Assembly (NCBI GenBank): GCA_016235775.1 | Contig: JACRIU010000093.1 | Span: 1 to 44,462, forward strand | From: Hydrogenophilales bacterium | GTDB lineage: Bacteria; Pseudomonadota; Gammaproteobacteria; Burkholderiales; Thiobacteraceae | Direction: 5' to 3' | DNA: 44,462 nt | In this document: piece after piece, positions 15,531 to 24,675 of the stretch | How the letters are laid out: every line of letters begins with the position of its first letter | How positions within the stretch are numbered: position 1 is the stretch's first letter | Notes under the pieces: generated by a model | What the model was told of the DNA's origin: nothing | Database searches by the model: none | What the model saw: only the letters and a program-made list of their open reading frames with translations | Made by a program: the position numbers and the translations under genes

Positions 15531-17395
15531 TGGCATTACTGCAAATCGCCGAACCGGGCATGAGCACGGCGCCGCACCAACACCGCTTGGCGGTGGGGAT
15601 CGATCTGGGCACCACCAACTCACTGGTCGCCACCGTGAAGAGCGGCATGAGCGTGGTGTTGAGCGATGATGACGGGCGCCCCCTGCTGCCCTCCATCGTG
15701 CGCTACAGCAACGCGGGAGAAGTAGAAGTCGGTTATGTCGCGCTTGCCCACCAATGCACCGATCCGCAGAACACCATCGTTTCGGTCAAGCGCTTCATGG
15801 GCCGCGGCTTGAAAGACATTCCGCATACGCACGAAATGCCCTACAAATTCGTGGATGCGCCGGGCATGGTGCAGCTCAAGACCTGCGCCGGCGCCAAAAG
15901 CCCGGTGGAAATATCCGCCGACATTCTCAAAGCATTGCGCGCCCGGGCCGAAAAGGCGCTCGGGGGCGAGCTGGTGGGCGCGGTGATTACCGTGCCCGCC
16001 TATTTCGACGACGCCCAGCGCCAAGCGACCAAGGACGCGGCGCGCTTGGCCGGCCTCAACGTGCTGCGCTTGTTGAATGAACCCACCGCCGCAGCCGTGG
16101 CCTACGGTTTGGATAATGCGGCTGAAGGCGTGTATGCCGTGTATGACTTGGGCGGCGGCACCTTCGATATTTCGATCCTGCGCCTGCAAAAAGGCGTGTT
16201 CGAGGTGCTCGCCACCAGCGGCGATTCGGCGCTCGGCGGTGACGACTTCGACCGCCGGGTATTTTGCTGGGCGCTGGAGCAATCCACGCTCTCCCCGCTC
16301 AACGCACAAGACACGCGGCTATTGATGGCCAAGGCGCGCGAAGTGAAAGAAGAGCTCACCTACCACGGCGAAACGCGCTTCACGGCCGTGCTCTCCACCG
16401 GCGAGATGGTGGATCTGCCCATCACCAGCCCGCTCCTGGCAGATCTCACCCAAGGCCTGGTGAAAAAAACCCTGACTCCCACACGCAAAGCACTGCGCGA
16501 TGCGGGTCTCGCGCCCGAAGACATCAAAGGCGTGGTGATGGTCGGCGGCGCGACGCGCATGCCGCACATCCAACGCGCGGTCGCCGAATTCTTTCAGCAG
16601 ACGCCGCTCACCAATCTGGACCCGGATAAAGTCGTCGCGCTGGGCGCGGCAATCCAGGCGGACATTCTGGCCGGCAACAAGCGCGGCGAGGAAATGTTGC
16701 TGCTCGACGTGATCCCGCTCTCGCTCGGCATCGAAACCATGGGCGGTTTGGTGGAAAAAGTCATCCCGCGCAACGCCACCATCCCCACCGCGCGCGGCCA
16801 GGATTTCACCACTTACAAAGACGGCCAGACTGCGATGAGCTTTCATGTGGTGCAAGGCGAACGCGAATTGGTGTCTGACTGCCGCTCGCTGGCGCGCTTC
16901 GAGTTGCGCGGCATCCCGCCCATGGTGGCGGGCGCGGCGCGCATCCGCCTCACGTTTCAAGTCGATGCCGACGGCCTGCTCTCGGTGTCGGCGCGCGAGC
17001 AGATCAGCGGCGTCGAAGCCGCCATCAGCGTCAAACCCTCGTATGGGCTGTCGGACGATGAAATCACCAACATGCTGCTCGCCTCGCGCGATCACGCCAA
17101 CGATGACAAGCTGGCGCGCGCCCTCAAGGAACAACAAGTCGAGGCCAGCGCCATCTTGGAGGCCGTCGCCGGCGCGATGGCGGCCGATGGCGCCCTGCTC
17201 GACGCCGACGAGCGCGCCGCGGTCGAAGCCAGCATGGAAGCGCTAGCGCAGACCATGAACGGGACGGATCACCGCGCGATCAAAGCGGCGGTTGATAACC
17301 TCAACCGCGCCACCGAGGCCTTCGCCGCGAAACGCATGGACGCCTCCATCCGCCGCGCCCTGACCGGGCAAAAATTAGCCGATATCGGCACGTAA
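15530..17395 (+). CDS. hscA: Fe-S chaperone HscA (Hsp70 family)
   Basis: An Hsp70-type ATPase of 621 residues that helps release the cluster from IscU (LPPVK). The N-terminal extension of about 20 residues precedes [13 protein letters not shown]. Actin-fold motifs are [35 protein letters not shown] and [13 protein letters not shown]. The substrate domain starts around [11 protein letters not shown]. It lacks the Gly-rich, EEVD-like tail of DnaK, as expected for HscA. It is translationally coupled to hscB (1-bp overlap). Confidence 0.96.
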   Translation: MALLQIAEPGMSTAPHQHRLAVGIDLGTTNSLVATVKSGMSVVLSDDDGRPLLPSIVRYSNAGEVEVGYVALAHQCTDPQNTIVSVKRFMGRGLKDIPHTHEMPYKFVDAPGMVQLKTCAGAKSPVEISADILKALRARAEKALGGELVGAVITVPAYFDDAQRQATKDAARLAGLNVLRLLNEPTAAAVAYGLDNAAEGVYAVYDLGGGTFDISILRLQKGVFEVLATSGDSALGGDDFDRRVFCWALEQSTLSPLNAQDTRLLMAKAREVKEELTYHGETRFTAVLSTGEMVDLPITSPLLADLTQGLVKKTLTPTRKALRDAGLAPEDIKGVVMVGGATRMPHIQRAVAEFFQQTPLTNLDPDKVVALGAAIQADILAGNKRGEEMLLLDVIPLSLGIETMGGLVEKVIPRNATIPTARGQDFTTYKDGQTAMSFHVVQGERELVSDCRSLARFELRGIPPMVAGAARIRLTFQVDADGLLSVSAREQISGVEAAISVKPSYGLSDDEITNMLLASRDHANDDKLARALKEQQVEASAILEAVAGAMAADGALLDADERAAVEASMEALAQTMNGTDHRAIKAAVDNLNRATEAFAAKRMDASIRRALTGQKLADIGT

Positions 17396-17449
17396 AAGCC
17401 GCGCTTTTCACCGATAATAGTTCAACCTAAACTAAACCCACCTGCCGCC

Positions 17450-17788
17450 ATGCCCCAACTCATCGTCCTGCCCCATGTCGAGCTCTGCCCCCAGGGCGCC
17501 GCCATCGATGCCATCCCCGGCAAAACCATTTGCGACACGCTCTTGGAAAACGGCATCGAGATCGAGCACGCCTGCGAAAAATCCTGCGCTTGCACCACTT
17601 GCCATGTAATCGTGCGCGAAGGCTTCGAATCACTGCCGCCCGCTGAGGAGCTGGAAGAAGATCTGTTGGATAAAGCCTGGGGCTTGGAACCGACCTCGCG
17701 CCTCGCCTGCCAGGCACTGGTGATGAACCAGGACTTGGTGATCGAGATTCCGAAATACAGCATCAATATGGTCAAGGAAGGCCATTAA
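17450..17788 (+). CDS. fdx: [2Fe-2S] ferredoxin of the Isc system
   Basis: The electron donor for cluster assembly. The protein has 112 residues. Cluster ligands are Cys42, Cys48, Cys51 (CEKSCACTTC) and Cys87 (LACQAL), the same spacing as E. coli Fdx. Cys46 is an extra cysteine seen in this family. The acidic patch PPAEELEEDLLD typifies Isc ferredoxins. It lies 54 bp after hscA and 47 bp before iscX. Confidence 0.96.
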   Translation: MPQLIVLPHVELCPQGAAIDAIPGKTICDTLLENGIEIEHACEKSCACTTCHVIVREGFESLPPAEELEEDLLDKAWGLEPTSRLACQALVMNQDLVIEIPKYSINMVKEGH

Positions 17789-17835
17789 TTCAGGCGTCAG
17801 GCGCCGGGCGACAGGTATCGAACAGGAGCATCAAG

Positions 17836-18030
17836 ATGAAATGGACTGATGTGCGAGAAATCGCGATCGAATTATCGGAAGCGCACCCCGAGGTGGACCC
17901 CCAATATGTGCGCTTCACCGACTTGCATCGCTGGGTGACGGAACTGGAAGATTTCAACGACGACCCCGATCATTCCAGCGAAAAAATTCTCGAAGCGATC
18001 CAAATGACCTGGATCGACGAAACCAGCTAA
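17836..18030 (+). CDS. iscX: IscX (YfhJ), Fe-S assembly adaptor
   Basis: The protein has 64 residues, about 25% acidic, and matches IscX: MKWTDVREIAIELSEAHP near the start, then RFTDLHRWV and EKILEAIQMTWIDE at the end. It binds IscS and iron and modulates sulfur transfer. There is a CAGGAG ribosome binding site. It is the last gene of the isc operon and is followed by a terminator. Confidence 0.95.
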   Translation: MKWTDVREIAIELSEAHPEVDPQYVRFTDLHRWVTELEDFNDDPDHSSEKILEAIQMTWIDETS

Positions 18031-18055
18031 CGCTATCGAGACGCCTTGCTCCTGA

Positions 18056-18100
18056 ATCGGCTGGCCGGGATACTTTCCGCGCCGGCCGATTTTCTTTTTT
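18056..18100 (+). terminator. Terminator of the isc operon
   Basis: The stem ATCGGCTGGC pairs with GCCGGCCGAT (one wobble pair); the inner region adds CGGG/CCG pairing. It is followed by TTTCTTTTTT. It starts 26 bp after the iscX stop. Confidence 0.85.
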
Positions 18101-18249
18101 CCTCACCATAACTTACTGTTTTTAAGGAATTTGAGGCCAAACCCCGCTTCAATAATACACAAGCTGTGGGATTAGCCACAGGCGTAATCCCCTATATATT
18201 GTGTTTAACCCCAAACCGGTGCAGACTATGTCTCCCGTGGGGGTAGTAA
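18101..18249 (+). promoter_or_regulatory. flhB leader with possible Shine-Dalgarno hairpin
   Basis: This 149-bp gap precedes flhB. At 18225-18247 ACTA-TGT-CTCC-CGTG-GGGG-TAGT can fold with GGGG, the likely Shine-Dalgarno, in the stem and the ATG right after it. A weak -10-like TATATT lies at 18195-18200 without a good -35. I see no sigma-54 or sigma-28 match here. Confidence 0.4.
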
Positions 18250-19398
18250 ATGGCGGAAGACTCCGATTTAGAAAAAACAGAAGCGGCCACGGGCAAACGC
18301 ATTGAGCGTGCGCGCGAGGAAGGCAAGGTCGTTCAATCCAAAGAGCTGGCCATTTTCATTCAATTGATGGCGGCGGTCGGCGGGCTCATGTTGATGGGCG
18401 GCTACATCATGGAAAAGCTCATCACCGTCATGCGCAACGGCCTCACCCTGGACCGCGCCTCGGCCTTCGATCCCACCATGATGATGTCGCGTTTCATGCA
18501 TGACACGACCGGCGCCCTGATCGCGTTCCTCCCGCTCATGCTGTTGTTCGTGCTTGCCGCCTTTGCCGGGCCGCTGCTGATGGGCGGCTGGAATTTCACT
18601 TGGAAACCCCTTACGCCAGACCTTGCCAAATTCAACCCCCTCGCGGGCTTGAAGCGCATGGTCTCGGTCAACAGTTTGATGGAGTTGATGAAGGCGTCGG
18701 TCAAAGCCACCATCATTGGCGGCGTCGGCGTAGCGGTGATTTGGCGCTACAAGGACGAACTATTCTCGCTCGCAGGCGAATCGCTCGGCGCAGGCATGGC
18801 GCATATGAGTGATTTATTGTTTACCACCGCCTTATTCATGGTGGCTTCTCTCATCCTGCTCGTGCTGGCGGATGTGCCATTCCAGCTTTGGCACTACGCC
18901 AAGGGCTTGCGCATGACCAAGGAAGAAGTGAAACAAGAAGCCAAAGAGTCGGAGGGTGACCCGCAGATCAAGGCGCGCATTCGTTCCGCGCAACGCGCCG
19001 CGGCGCGTAAACGCATGATGTCGGCAGTGCCCAAAGCGGATGTCATCGTCACCAACCCGACCCATTACGCCGTCGCGCTGAAGTATGAGGAAGGCCAGAT
19101 GGCCGCGCCGCAAATCGTTGCCAAAGGCATGGGATTGCTGGCCGAACGAATCATGGAATTGGGACAGGGGCATGCCGTGCCGGTGCTGCAAGCCCCGCCC
19201 TTGGCGCGCGCGCTGTATCGCCATGCCGACGTCGGCGATACCGTCCCGGAACGGCTGTACACCGTCGTGGCGGAAGTGCTGGCCTATGTGTACCAGTTGC
19301 GCAACCCGGAATACGCAGCGCGGCGTCCGATCAAACCCCACCATCTGCCGGTTCCAGAGGATATGGACATGCCTGAACCAACGGGGGAATCTATCTGA
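18250..19398 (+). CDS. flhB: Flagellar type III export switch protein FlhB
   Basis: An inner-membrane component of the flagellar export gate. It switches substrate class from rod/hook to filament after self-cleavage. The protein has 382 residues. The N-terminal charged segment is followed by about four membrane helices. The autocleavage motif NPTH is at residues 269-272, followed by YAVALKYE. The C-terminal tail after about 355 is Pro-rich and variable. It starts the flagellar cluster on the plus strand, about 150 bp after the isc terminator; flhA follows after an 88-bp gap that holds a repeat. Confidence 0.97.
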   Translation: MAEDSDLEKTEAATGKRIERAREEGKVVQSKELAIFIQLMAAVGGLMLMGGYIMEKLITVMRNGLTLDRASAFDPTMMMSRFMHDTTGALIAFLPLMLLFVLAAFAGPLLMGGWNFTWKPLTPDLAKFNPLAGLKRMVSVNSLMELMKASVKATIIGGVGVAVIWRYKDELFSLAGESLGAGMAHMSDLLFTTALFMVASLILLVLADVPFQLWHYAKGLRMTKEEVKQEAKESEGDPQIKARIRSAQRAAARKRMMSAVPKADVIVTNPTHYAVALKYEEGQMAAPQIVAKGMGLLAERIMELGQGHAVPVLQAPPLARALYRHADVGDTVPERLYTVVAEVLAYVYQLRNPEYAARRPIKPHHLPVPEDMDMPEPTGESI

Positions 19399-19415
19399 TG
19401 CAACTCATGCCGATC

Positions 19416-19479
19416 ACCCTCTCTCCTAGCTCTCTCCCGCAAGCGGGAGAGAGGGACTTAGGCTCGCTCCGCGAGTTGC
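19416..19479 (+). repeat. 64-bp palindromic repeat, copy B
   Basis: This is the inverted counterpart of 14882-14945. It has a perfect 11-bp hairpin, CTCTCTCCCGC with loop AA, and then GGCTCGCTCCGCGAG. It lies in the flhB-flhA gap and ends 7 bp before the flhA ATG, so it could fold over the flhA translation start region. Confidence 0.85.
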
Positions 19480-19486
19480 CCCTGAC

Positions 19487-21565
19487 ATGAACGCACGCGT
19501 CGATAACCTGGGATTTTTCGCCCGCCTGGATTTGTACCGCCTGGCCGGTCCGATCCTGGTGGTCATGATTTTGGCCATGATGGTGCTGCCGCTGCCGCCG
19601 TTCCTGCTCGATCTGCTGTTCACCTTCAATATCGCGATAGCGATGATCGTACTGCTGATCAGCATGTATCTGAGCAAGCCGCTGGATTTCGCGGTCTTCC
19701 CCACCGTGCTGCTGCTCACCACCCTGTTGCGCCTGTCGCTCAACATCGCCTCGACTCGCGTCGTGCTGCTGGAAGGCCACACCGGGCCGGATGCCGCGGG
19801 CAAGGTGATCGAGGCGTTCGGGCAATTCCTGGTTGGCGGCAACTACGCGGTCGGCATTGTGGTATTCGCGATCCTGGTGCTGATCAATTTCGTGGTAATC
19901 ACCAAGGGCTCGGGCCGGATCGCGGAAGTGGCGGCCCGCTTCACCTTGGACGCCATGCCCGGCAAGCAAATGGCGATCGACGCCGATCTCAACACCGGCC
20001 TGATCGGCGAGGACGAAGCGCGCCGGCGCCGCGCGGCAGTCGCGCTCGAAGCCGAGTTCTACGGCGCCATGGACGGCGCGAGCAAATTCGTGCGCGGCGA
20101 TGCGGTGGCGGGCATCCTGATCACCATCATCAACATCATCGGCGGGCTCGCCATTGGGGTGTTGCAGCACGACCTGCCGGTGCAGCAAGCGCTGCAAACC
20201 TATACTCTACTCGCCATCGGCGATGGTTTGGTGGCGCAAGTCCCGGCCCTGGTCATCTCCACCGCCGCCGGCATCGTGGTCTCGCGCGTTTCGGCCGAAA
20301 AGGACATCGGCGCGCAGATCATCGAGCAAATGTTCATGAACCCGCGCGTGCTCTACATCACGGCAGTCATTCTCGGCTTGATGGGGATAATTCCGGGCAT
20401 GCCGCATTTCGCTTTCCTGGTACTGGGCGGCGGCCTGACATGGCTCGCCTACACGCTCGACAAGAAGGGGCGCACGGCAGAGGCTTTCGTCGAGCAAGCA
20501 CCGCCGCCGCCGCCCACGGAACAAGTGGATGTCAGTTGGGACGATGTCGGACGCATCGATACGCTCGGGCTGGAAGTGGGCTATCGCTTGATCCCCCTGG
20601 TGGACCGCACGCAGGACGGCGAGCTGCTGCGGCGCATTCGCGGCATCCGGAAAAAATTCGCGCAAGAAATGGGTTTCCTCGTCGCGCCGGTGCATATCCG
20701 CGATAACCTGGAATTGCGTCCGAACGGTTATCGCATCACGGTCAAAGGCGTGGAAATGGGCCGCGGCGAGGCGCAAGCCGGACAATATCTCGCCATCAAC
20801 CCCGGCCGGGTGCTGGGCCAGTTGCCCGGCACGCCGACCAAAGATCCGACCTTCGGCCTGCCAGCGGTTTGGATCGACGCCAATTTGCGCGAGCAGGCGC
20901 AGACCTATGGCTATACGGTGGTCGATTCCAGCACGGTGATCGCGACCCATCTCTCGCAACTGCTGCAGGCCCATGCCGCCGATCTGTTGGGCCGCGATGA
21001 AGTGCAGCAACTCTTCGACCATATCGGCAAGGACACGCCTAAGCTGATCGAGGATCTGGCGCCCGCAGTGCTGCCCTTGGGCACGGTGCAACGCGTTTTG
21101 CAAAATCTGCTGGACGAAGGCGTGCACATTCGTGATATGCGCACCATTATCGAAGTCCTCACCGAACACGGCCCGCGCACCCAAAACGTCGATGACCTCG
21201 CCGCGGCGGTGCGCGCGGCGCTGGGCCGCGCCATCATTCAAGACATTTACCAAAACGCGGCCGAGTTGCAAGTCATCGCGCTCGACCCCACGCTGGAGCA
21301 TCTGCTGATGCAAGCGACGACTGCCGAAGGCGGCGCCGGCTTCGAGCCGACGCTGGCCGAAAAGCTGTTGGCGCAAACCGGACGCGTGGTGCAGGAGCAG
21401 GAAAACAAAGGCCTGCCACCGGTACTGCTGGTGCCGGCCGCATTGCGCACCCTGCTCTCCCGCTTCCTGCGCCGCGTCGCGCCGCAATTGAAAGTCATCT
21501 CCCACGCCGAAGTGCCCGACACCAAAACCATTAAAGTAACCGCCGTATTAGGAGCGAGCGCATGA
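19487..21565 (+). CDS. flhA: Flagellar export gate protein FlhA
   Basis: The large inner-membrane export gate subunit, which forms the cytosolic nonamer ring that receives chaperone-substrate complexes. The protein has 692 residues. There are about eight membrane segments in the N-terminal half. It has the FHIPEP signature region around TTLLRLSLNIASTR and GDAVAGILITIINIIGG. The C-terminal cytosolic half includes the PAVWID and YTVVDSSTVIATHL blocks. Its last codons overlap flhF by 4 bp (ATGA), so the two are probably translationally coupled. Confidence 0.97.
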   Translation: MNARVDNLGFFARLDLYRLAGPILVVMILAMMVLPLPPFLLDLLFTFNIAIAMIVLLISMYLSKPLDFAVFPTVLLLTTLLRLSLNIASTRVVLLEGHTGPDAAGKVIEAFGQFLVGGNYAVGIVVFAILVLINFVVITKGSGRIAEVAARFTLDAMPGKQMAIDADLNTGLIGEDEARRRRAAVALEAEFYGAMDGASKFVRGDAVAGILITIINIIGGLAIGVLQHDLPVQQALQTYTLLAIGDGLVAQVPALVISTAAGIVVSRVSAEKDIGAQIIEQMFMNPRVLYITAVILGLMGIIPGMPHFAFLVLGGGLTWLAYTLDKKGRTAEAFVEQAPPPPPTEQVDVSWDDVGRIDTLGLEVGYRLIPLVDRTQDGELLRRIRGIRKKFAQEMGFLVAPVHIRDNLELRPNGYRITVKGVEMGRGEAQAGQYLAINPGRVLGQLPGTPTKDPTFGLPAVWIDANLREQAQTYGYTVVDSSTVIATHLSQLLQAHAADLLGRDEVQQLFDHIGKDTPKLIEDLAPAVLPLGTVQRVLQNLLDEGVHIRDMRTIIEVLTEHGPRTQNVDDLAAAVRAALGRAIIQDIYQNAAELQVIALDPTLEHLLMQATTAEGGAGFEPTLAEKLLAQTGRVVQEQENKGLPPVLLVPAALRTLLSRFLRRVAPQLKVISHAEVPDTKTIKVTAVLGASA

Positions 21566-22839
21566 TCGTCAAAAAATTCACCGCCGGCACGACCCGCGAC
21601 GCCCTGCAACAAGTGCGCGATGCCCTGGGACCGGAAGCCCTGATCCTCTCCAACCGCGTGCAAGACGGCAGCGTCGAAATCATGGCCATGGCCGAATCCG
21701 ACATGGCCTCGCTCACCAGCGGCGCATCGCCCGGCGCGGCTGCGAAGCCGATGCGGCATGACATTCCGGGAATCAAAATTCTCGAATCGACTGCGCCCAT
21801 CAAGCCTCCCCACGCGGCCGAGACGGCGCCGGCCGAGCCATCGCGGACTGTAAGCCCGGAATCGCCTGCGGCAGTCGAAACCTTGGCGCATGAAGTTAAA
21901 AATATCCGCAGCCTGATCGAACGCCAGCTCGTCAATTTCGCCTGGCACGAAATGAAATCGGCCGATCCGCTAAAATTCGACGTGCTGCGCACGCTGTTGG
22001 ACGTGGGTTTCTCGCCGCGTTTGGCGCGTCAGTTATCGAGCGCATTGCCAGATGAGCTGGACGAAGAAAAAGCCCTGCGCTGGGTGCGCGGCGCGATAGC
22101 GCACAATCTGCACGGGATCGCGCCCGGCTCCGAATTGATCGAACAAGGCGGTGTATTCGCCCTCGTCGGCCCAACCGGCGTCGGCAAAACCACCACTGTG
22201 GCCAAACTTGCCGCACGCTGCGTATTGAAGCGCGGCCCCGCCAGCCTCGCGCTCATCACCACGGATACCTACCGGATCGGCGCCCACGAGCAGCTCAAAA
22301 TATACGGCAAGATTCTCAATGTGCCGGTCTATGCGGTGAAGGACGAAACAGAACTCGCCCGCACCCTCGACGAATTGCGCGGCAAACATCTGGTGCTGAT
22401 CGACACCGCGGGCATGAGCCAACGCGACCGCCGCATCAATGCGCAAATCGCCTTGCTGTCCTCGGGCAAGGCGGCCAAAGTACAGCGCTTGCTGTTGCTT
22501 CCCGCCACGGCCCAGGCGGGCACGCTGGATGATGTCATACGCGCCTATCTCGGCGCCGGCTTGGCCGGCGTGGTGCTGACCAAGATCGACGAGGCCTTGA
22601 GCCTGGCCCCGGTGCTGGATGTGGTGGTGCGGCACAAACTCGCCCTGCACTACATCACCAATGGCCAGCGTGTGCCGGAGGATTTGCACCGCGCAAACCC
22701 GCTCTACCTCGTGGATCGCGCTTTCAAGTGCGAGTTGGCCGCGACCCACACCCCGCGCGACGAGGAACACCCGCTGAAGATCAGCGCACGCGAAGATGAT
22801 GCGCATGCCTTTCTGAGCGAAGCGCAGCCTTTCGCTTGA
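21562..22839 (+). CDS. flhF: Flagellar SRP-type GTPase FlhF
   Basis: The protein controls flagellar number and placement, often at the cell pole, together with FlhG. It has 425 residues. The N-terminal region starts MIVKKFTAGTTRDALQQVRD, followed by a Pro/Ala-rich linker. The NG domain has the P-loop GPTGVGKTTTVAKLA, then TTDTYRIGAHEQL and LIDTAGMSQRD, and TKIDEALSLA near the end. The domain order is typical. It is followed by an inverted repeat before flhG. Confidence 0.95.
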   Translation: MIVKKFTAGTTRDALQQVRDALGPEALILSNRVQDGSVEIMAMAESDMASLTSGASPGAAAKPMRHDIPGIKILESTAPIKPPHAAETAPAEPSRTVSPESPAAVETLAHEVKNIRSLIERQLVNFAWHEMKSADPLKFDVLRTLLDVGFSPRLARQLSSALPDELDEEKALRWVRGAIAHNLHGIAPGSELIEQGGVFALVGPTGVGKTTTVAKLAARCVLKRGPASLALITTDTYRIGAHEQLKIYGKILNVPVYAVKDETELARTLDELRGKHLVLIDTAGMSQRDRRINAQIALLSSGKAAKVQRLLLLPATAQAGTLDDVIRAYLGAGLAGVVLTKIDEALSLAPVLDVVVRHKLALHYITNGQRVPEDLHRANPLYLVDRAFKCELAATHTPRDEEHPLKISAREDDAHAFLSEAQPFA

Positions 22840-22890
22840 CGGTCATGGCAATGGCCACCTTGGATATTGAAACTCGCCATGACCGTTTTC
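22839..22890 (+). promoter_or_regulatory. Long hairpin between flhF and flhG (possible attenuator)
   Basis: The perfect 11-bp arms ACGGTCATGGC (22839-22849) and GCCATGACCGT (22876-22886) enclose 26 nt, followed by TTTTC. The T run is short, so termination would be partial. It may lower FlhG relative to FlhF; that is inference. Confidence 0.6.
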
Positions 22891-22904
22891 CTCCCTCCTA
22901 GCCC

Positions 22905-23789
22905 ATGAGCGGCTTCGTCTTCGATCAAGCGGAAGGCTTGCGCCGCCTGCTGGGACGCGATGCTTTTCGCGTGGTCGCCGTCATGAGCGGCAAACCACGA
23001 GTCGGCCAAACCAGTGTGGTGGCCAATTTGGCATGCGCGCTCGCCGGTCAGGGTAAATCGGTGTTGGTGATCGACGAAGGCATCGGCGCTGACAGCTGCG
23101 CCGCCCGTCTCGGACTCACGCCGCGCATCGAGCTGGCGCAAGTACTGAAAGGCCAAGCCCCGCTGTCCCAAGCCCTGCTCCCATACAACGACGCCATCCA
23201 TGTCTTGCCTGCGCGCGAAGGTTTGCGGCGTCTAACCGATCTCACGCCAGATGCGCACGACCGGCTTGCGCGCGCGCTGCAAGCCTTGCCTTGGAAACCG
23301 GATATCGCGTTAATCGATTTGGCGGCGGATCGCACGCAGCGCACGCTGCCCGCCGCATCCGCCGCCGATGCGGTACTGGTCGTGCTCGGTCCCGGACACG
23401 CCTCAATCACGCAAGCCTATTCCCTGATCAAACAACTCGCGCAAGAATTCGGCCAGCGGCAATTTCACCTGTTGGCCACCAAAACGAAAGATGATGCCGA
23501 AGCGGAGGCTATTTATAATAATATGGCTGAAGCAGCAACGCGCTACCTGCATGCCCGGCTGCAAAGCCTGTGCCCGATTCCCTTGGATGATGCGGTAAAA
23601 CGCGCCGGCAAACTGGGCAAACCGGCAGTGGCAACCTTTCCCGAAGCACCGGCCAGTCATGCCTACCGTGTATTGGCGCAAGCTGTCGCTTTGTTGCCGT
23701 CGGCGCGGCCGGAAGGGGGGCACTTGGAGGGTTTCCTACATCGGCTTATCATGTCGGGCAGAATGTCGGAAGCTAGCATCCGCGCCTAA
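22905..23789 (+). CDS. flhG: FlhG/FleN-like MinD-family protein with degenerate Walker A
   Basis: By position between flhF and fliA, and by fold, this is FlhG, the partner of FlhF that limits flagellar number. The protein has 294 residues. The expected deviant P-loop KGGVGKT reads GKPRVGQTS (Lys30 kept, catalytic Lys replaced by Gln35). Switch-like blocks VLVIDEGIG and IALIDLAAD are present but diverged from the usual DADLG and DTAAG forms. The C-terminal part resembles FleN (LIKQLAQEFGQRQFHLL). ATP binding or hydrolysis may be weakened or lost. Ribosome binding is not obvious. Confidence 0.88.
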   Translation: MSGFVFDQAEGLRRLLGRDAFRVVAVMSGKPRVGQTSVVANLACALAGQGKSVLVIDEGIGADSCAARLGLTPRIELAQVLKGQAPLSQALLPYNDAIHVLPAREGLRRLTDLTPDAHDRLARALQALPWKPDIALIDLAADRTQRTLPAASAADAVLVVLGPGHASITQAYSLIKQLAQEFGQRQFHLLATKTKDDAEAEAIYNNMAEAATRYLHARLQSLCPIPLDDAVKRAGKLGKPAVATFPEAPASHAYRVLAQAVALLPSARPEGGHLEGFLHRLIMSGRMSEASIRA

Positions 23790-23849
23790 CCTAAATACAT
23801 GGCGACAGAAGTCGTTGCGAGCGGCGCGAGCTTGGGTCGAAAAGCGCAA

Positions 23850-23866
23850 CCGTACAAATTGTACGG
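23850..23866. repeat. Perfect palindrome upstream of fliA
   Basis: CCGTACAA-A-TTGTACGG is an 8-bp inverted repeat with a one-base centre, inside a gene-free gap (23790-23914). It could be an operator for fliA or part of a widespread intergenic repeat; the flanking GTGAGCATCGCAG looks repeat-like. I cannot tell which. Confidence 0.5.
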
Positions 23867-23914
23867 TGAGCATCGCAGATTCAAGATCGCGGCGCGCAGC
23901 AGGCTTATGCCGTC

Positions 23915-24643
23915 ATGTTTAAAATAGCCAGGCAACACTTGAAAACAGAAGATTACGTTCACAAACATGCCCCGCTCGTAAAGCGGATCGCCTACCACCT
24001 GATGGCCAAGCTGCCTGCCAGCGTGCAGGTCGATGACCTGATCCAAGCCGGCCTGATCGGCCTGATGGATGCCGCTGAGCACTACGACGGCACGCAAGGC
24101 GCCCAGTTCGAGACTTATGCCGTGCAGCGCATTCGCGGCGCCATGCTGGACGACCTGCGCCAAGCTGATTGGCTGCCGCGCACCGTGCGCAAAAGCCTGC
24201 GTCAAATCGAAGCCGCGATCAACAAACTGGAACAGCAGAACAAACGCGCGCCGAACGAGGCCGAAGTCGCGAATGCGCTCAATGTCCCCTTGGCCGACTA
24301 TCAACAGATGCTGCTCGACGGGCGCGGCCATCAGTTGATGTATTACGAAGACCTGCAAGACTCGGAAGATTCCGACTTTTTCGAACGCCATGTCACGGCG
24401 AACAGCGGCGACCCGCTGAAGATGATCGAAGACGCAGGATTCCGCAAAATACTGGTGGCGGCCATCCAATCCCTTCCCGAGCGCGAAAAACAAATGATGG
24501 GCATGTATTACGAACAGGAATTGAACCTGCGCGAGATCGGCGAAGTGCTTGGGGTGTCCGAATCGCGCGTCTGCCAACTCCACAGCCAAGCTGTCGCCCG
24601 CCTGCGCGCGAAGCTGGCAGAATGGATAGAAGACCGGCGCTGA
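23915..24643 (+). CDS. fliA: Flagellar sigma factor FliA (sigma-28)
   Basis: The sigma-28 subunit that directs late flagellar and chemotaxis genes. The protein has 242 residues. Region 2 holds VDDLIQAGLIGLMDA and ETYAVQRIRGAMLDDLRQ; region 4 holds LREIGEVLGVSESRVCQLHSQAVARL. Its anti-sigma factor FlgM is encoded at 26839-27156. Sigma-28 promoters in this window are at 28142, 38407, 27209 and 5784. It lies 125 bp after flhG. Confidence 0.96.
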   Translation: MFKIARQHLKTEDYVHKHAPLVKRIAYHLMAKLPASVQVDDLIQAGLIGLMDAAEHYDGTQGAQFETYAVQRIRGAMLDDLRQADWLPRTVRKSLRQIEAAINKLEQQNKRAPNEAEVANALNVPLADYQQMLLDGRGHQLMYYEDLQDSEDSDFFERHVTANSGDPLKMIEDAGFRKILVAAIQSLPEREKQMMGMYYEQELNLREIGEVLGVSESRVCQLHSQAVARLRAKLAEWIEDRR

Positions 24644-24675
24644 TCCTCGTTTGGACAGTGCCGGGTTAATCCCCC

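Noticed and set aside
18101..18249. Sigma-54 or sigma-28 promoter for flhB
   Set aside because: No TGGC-N-GC pair or TAAA/GCCGATAA pair with acceptable spacing exists in this gap.
20207..21505. Minus-strand open frame of about 430 codons opposite flhA
   Set aside because: Shadow of flhA in GC-rich DNA; composition is unlike a protein and no start signal is present.
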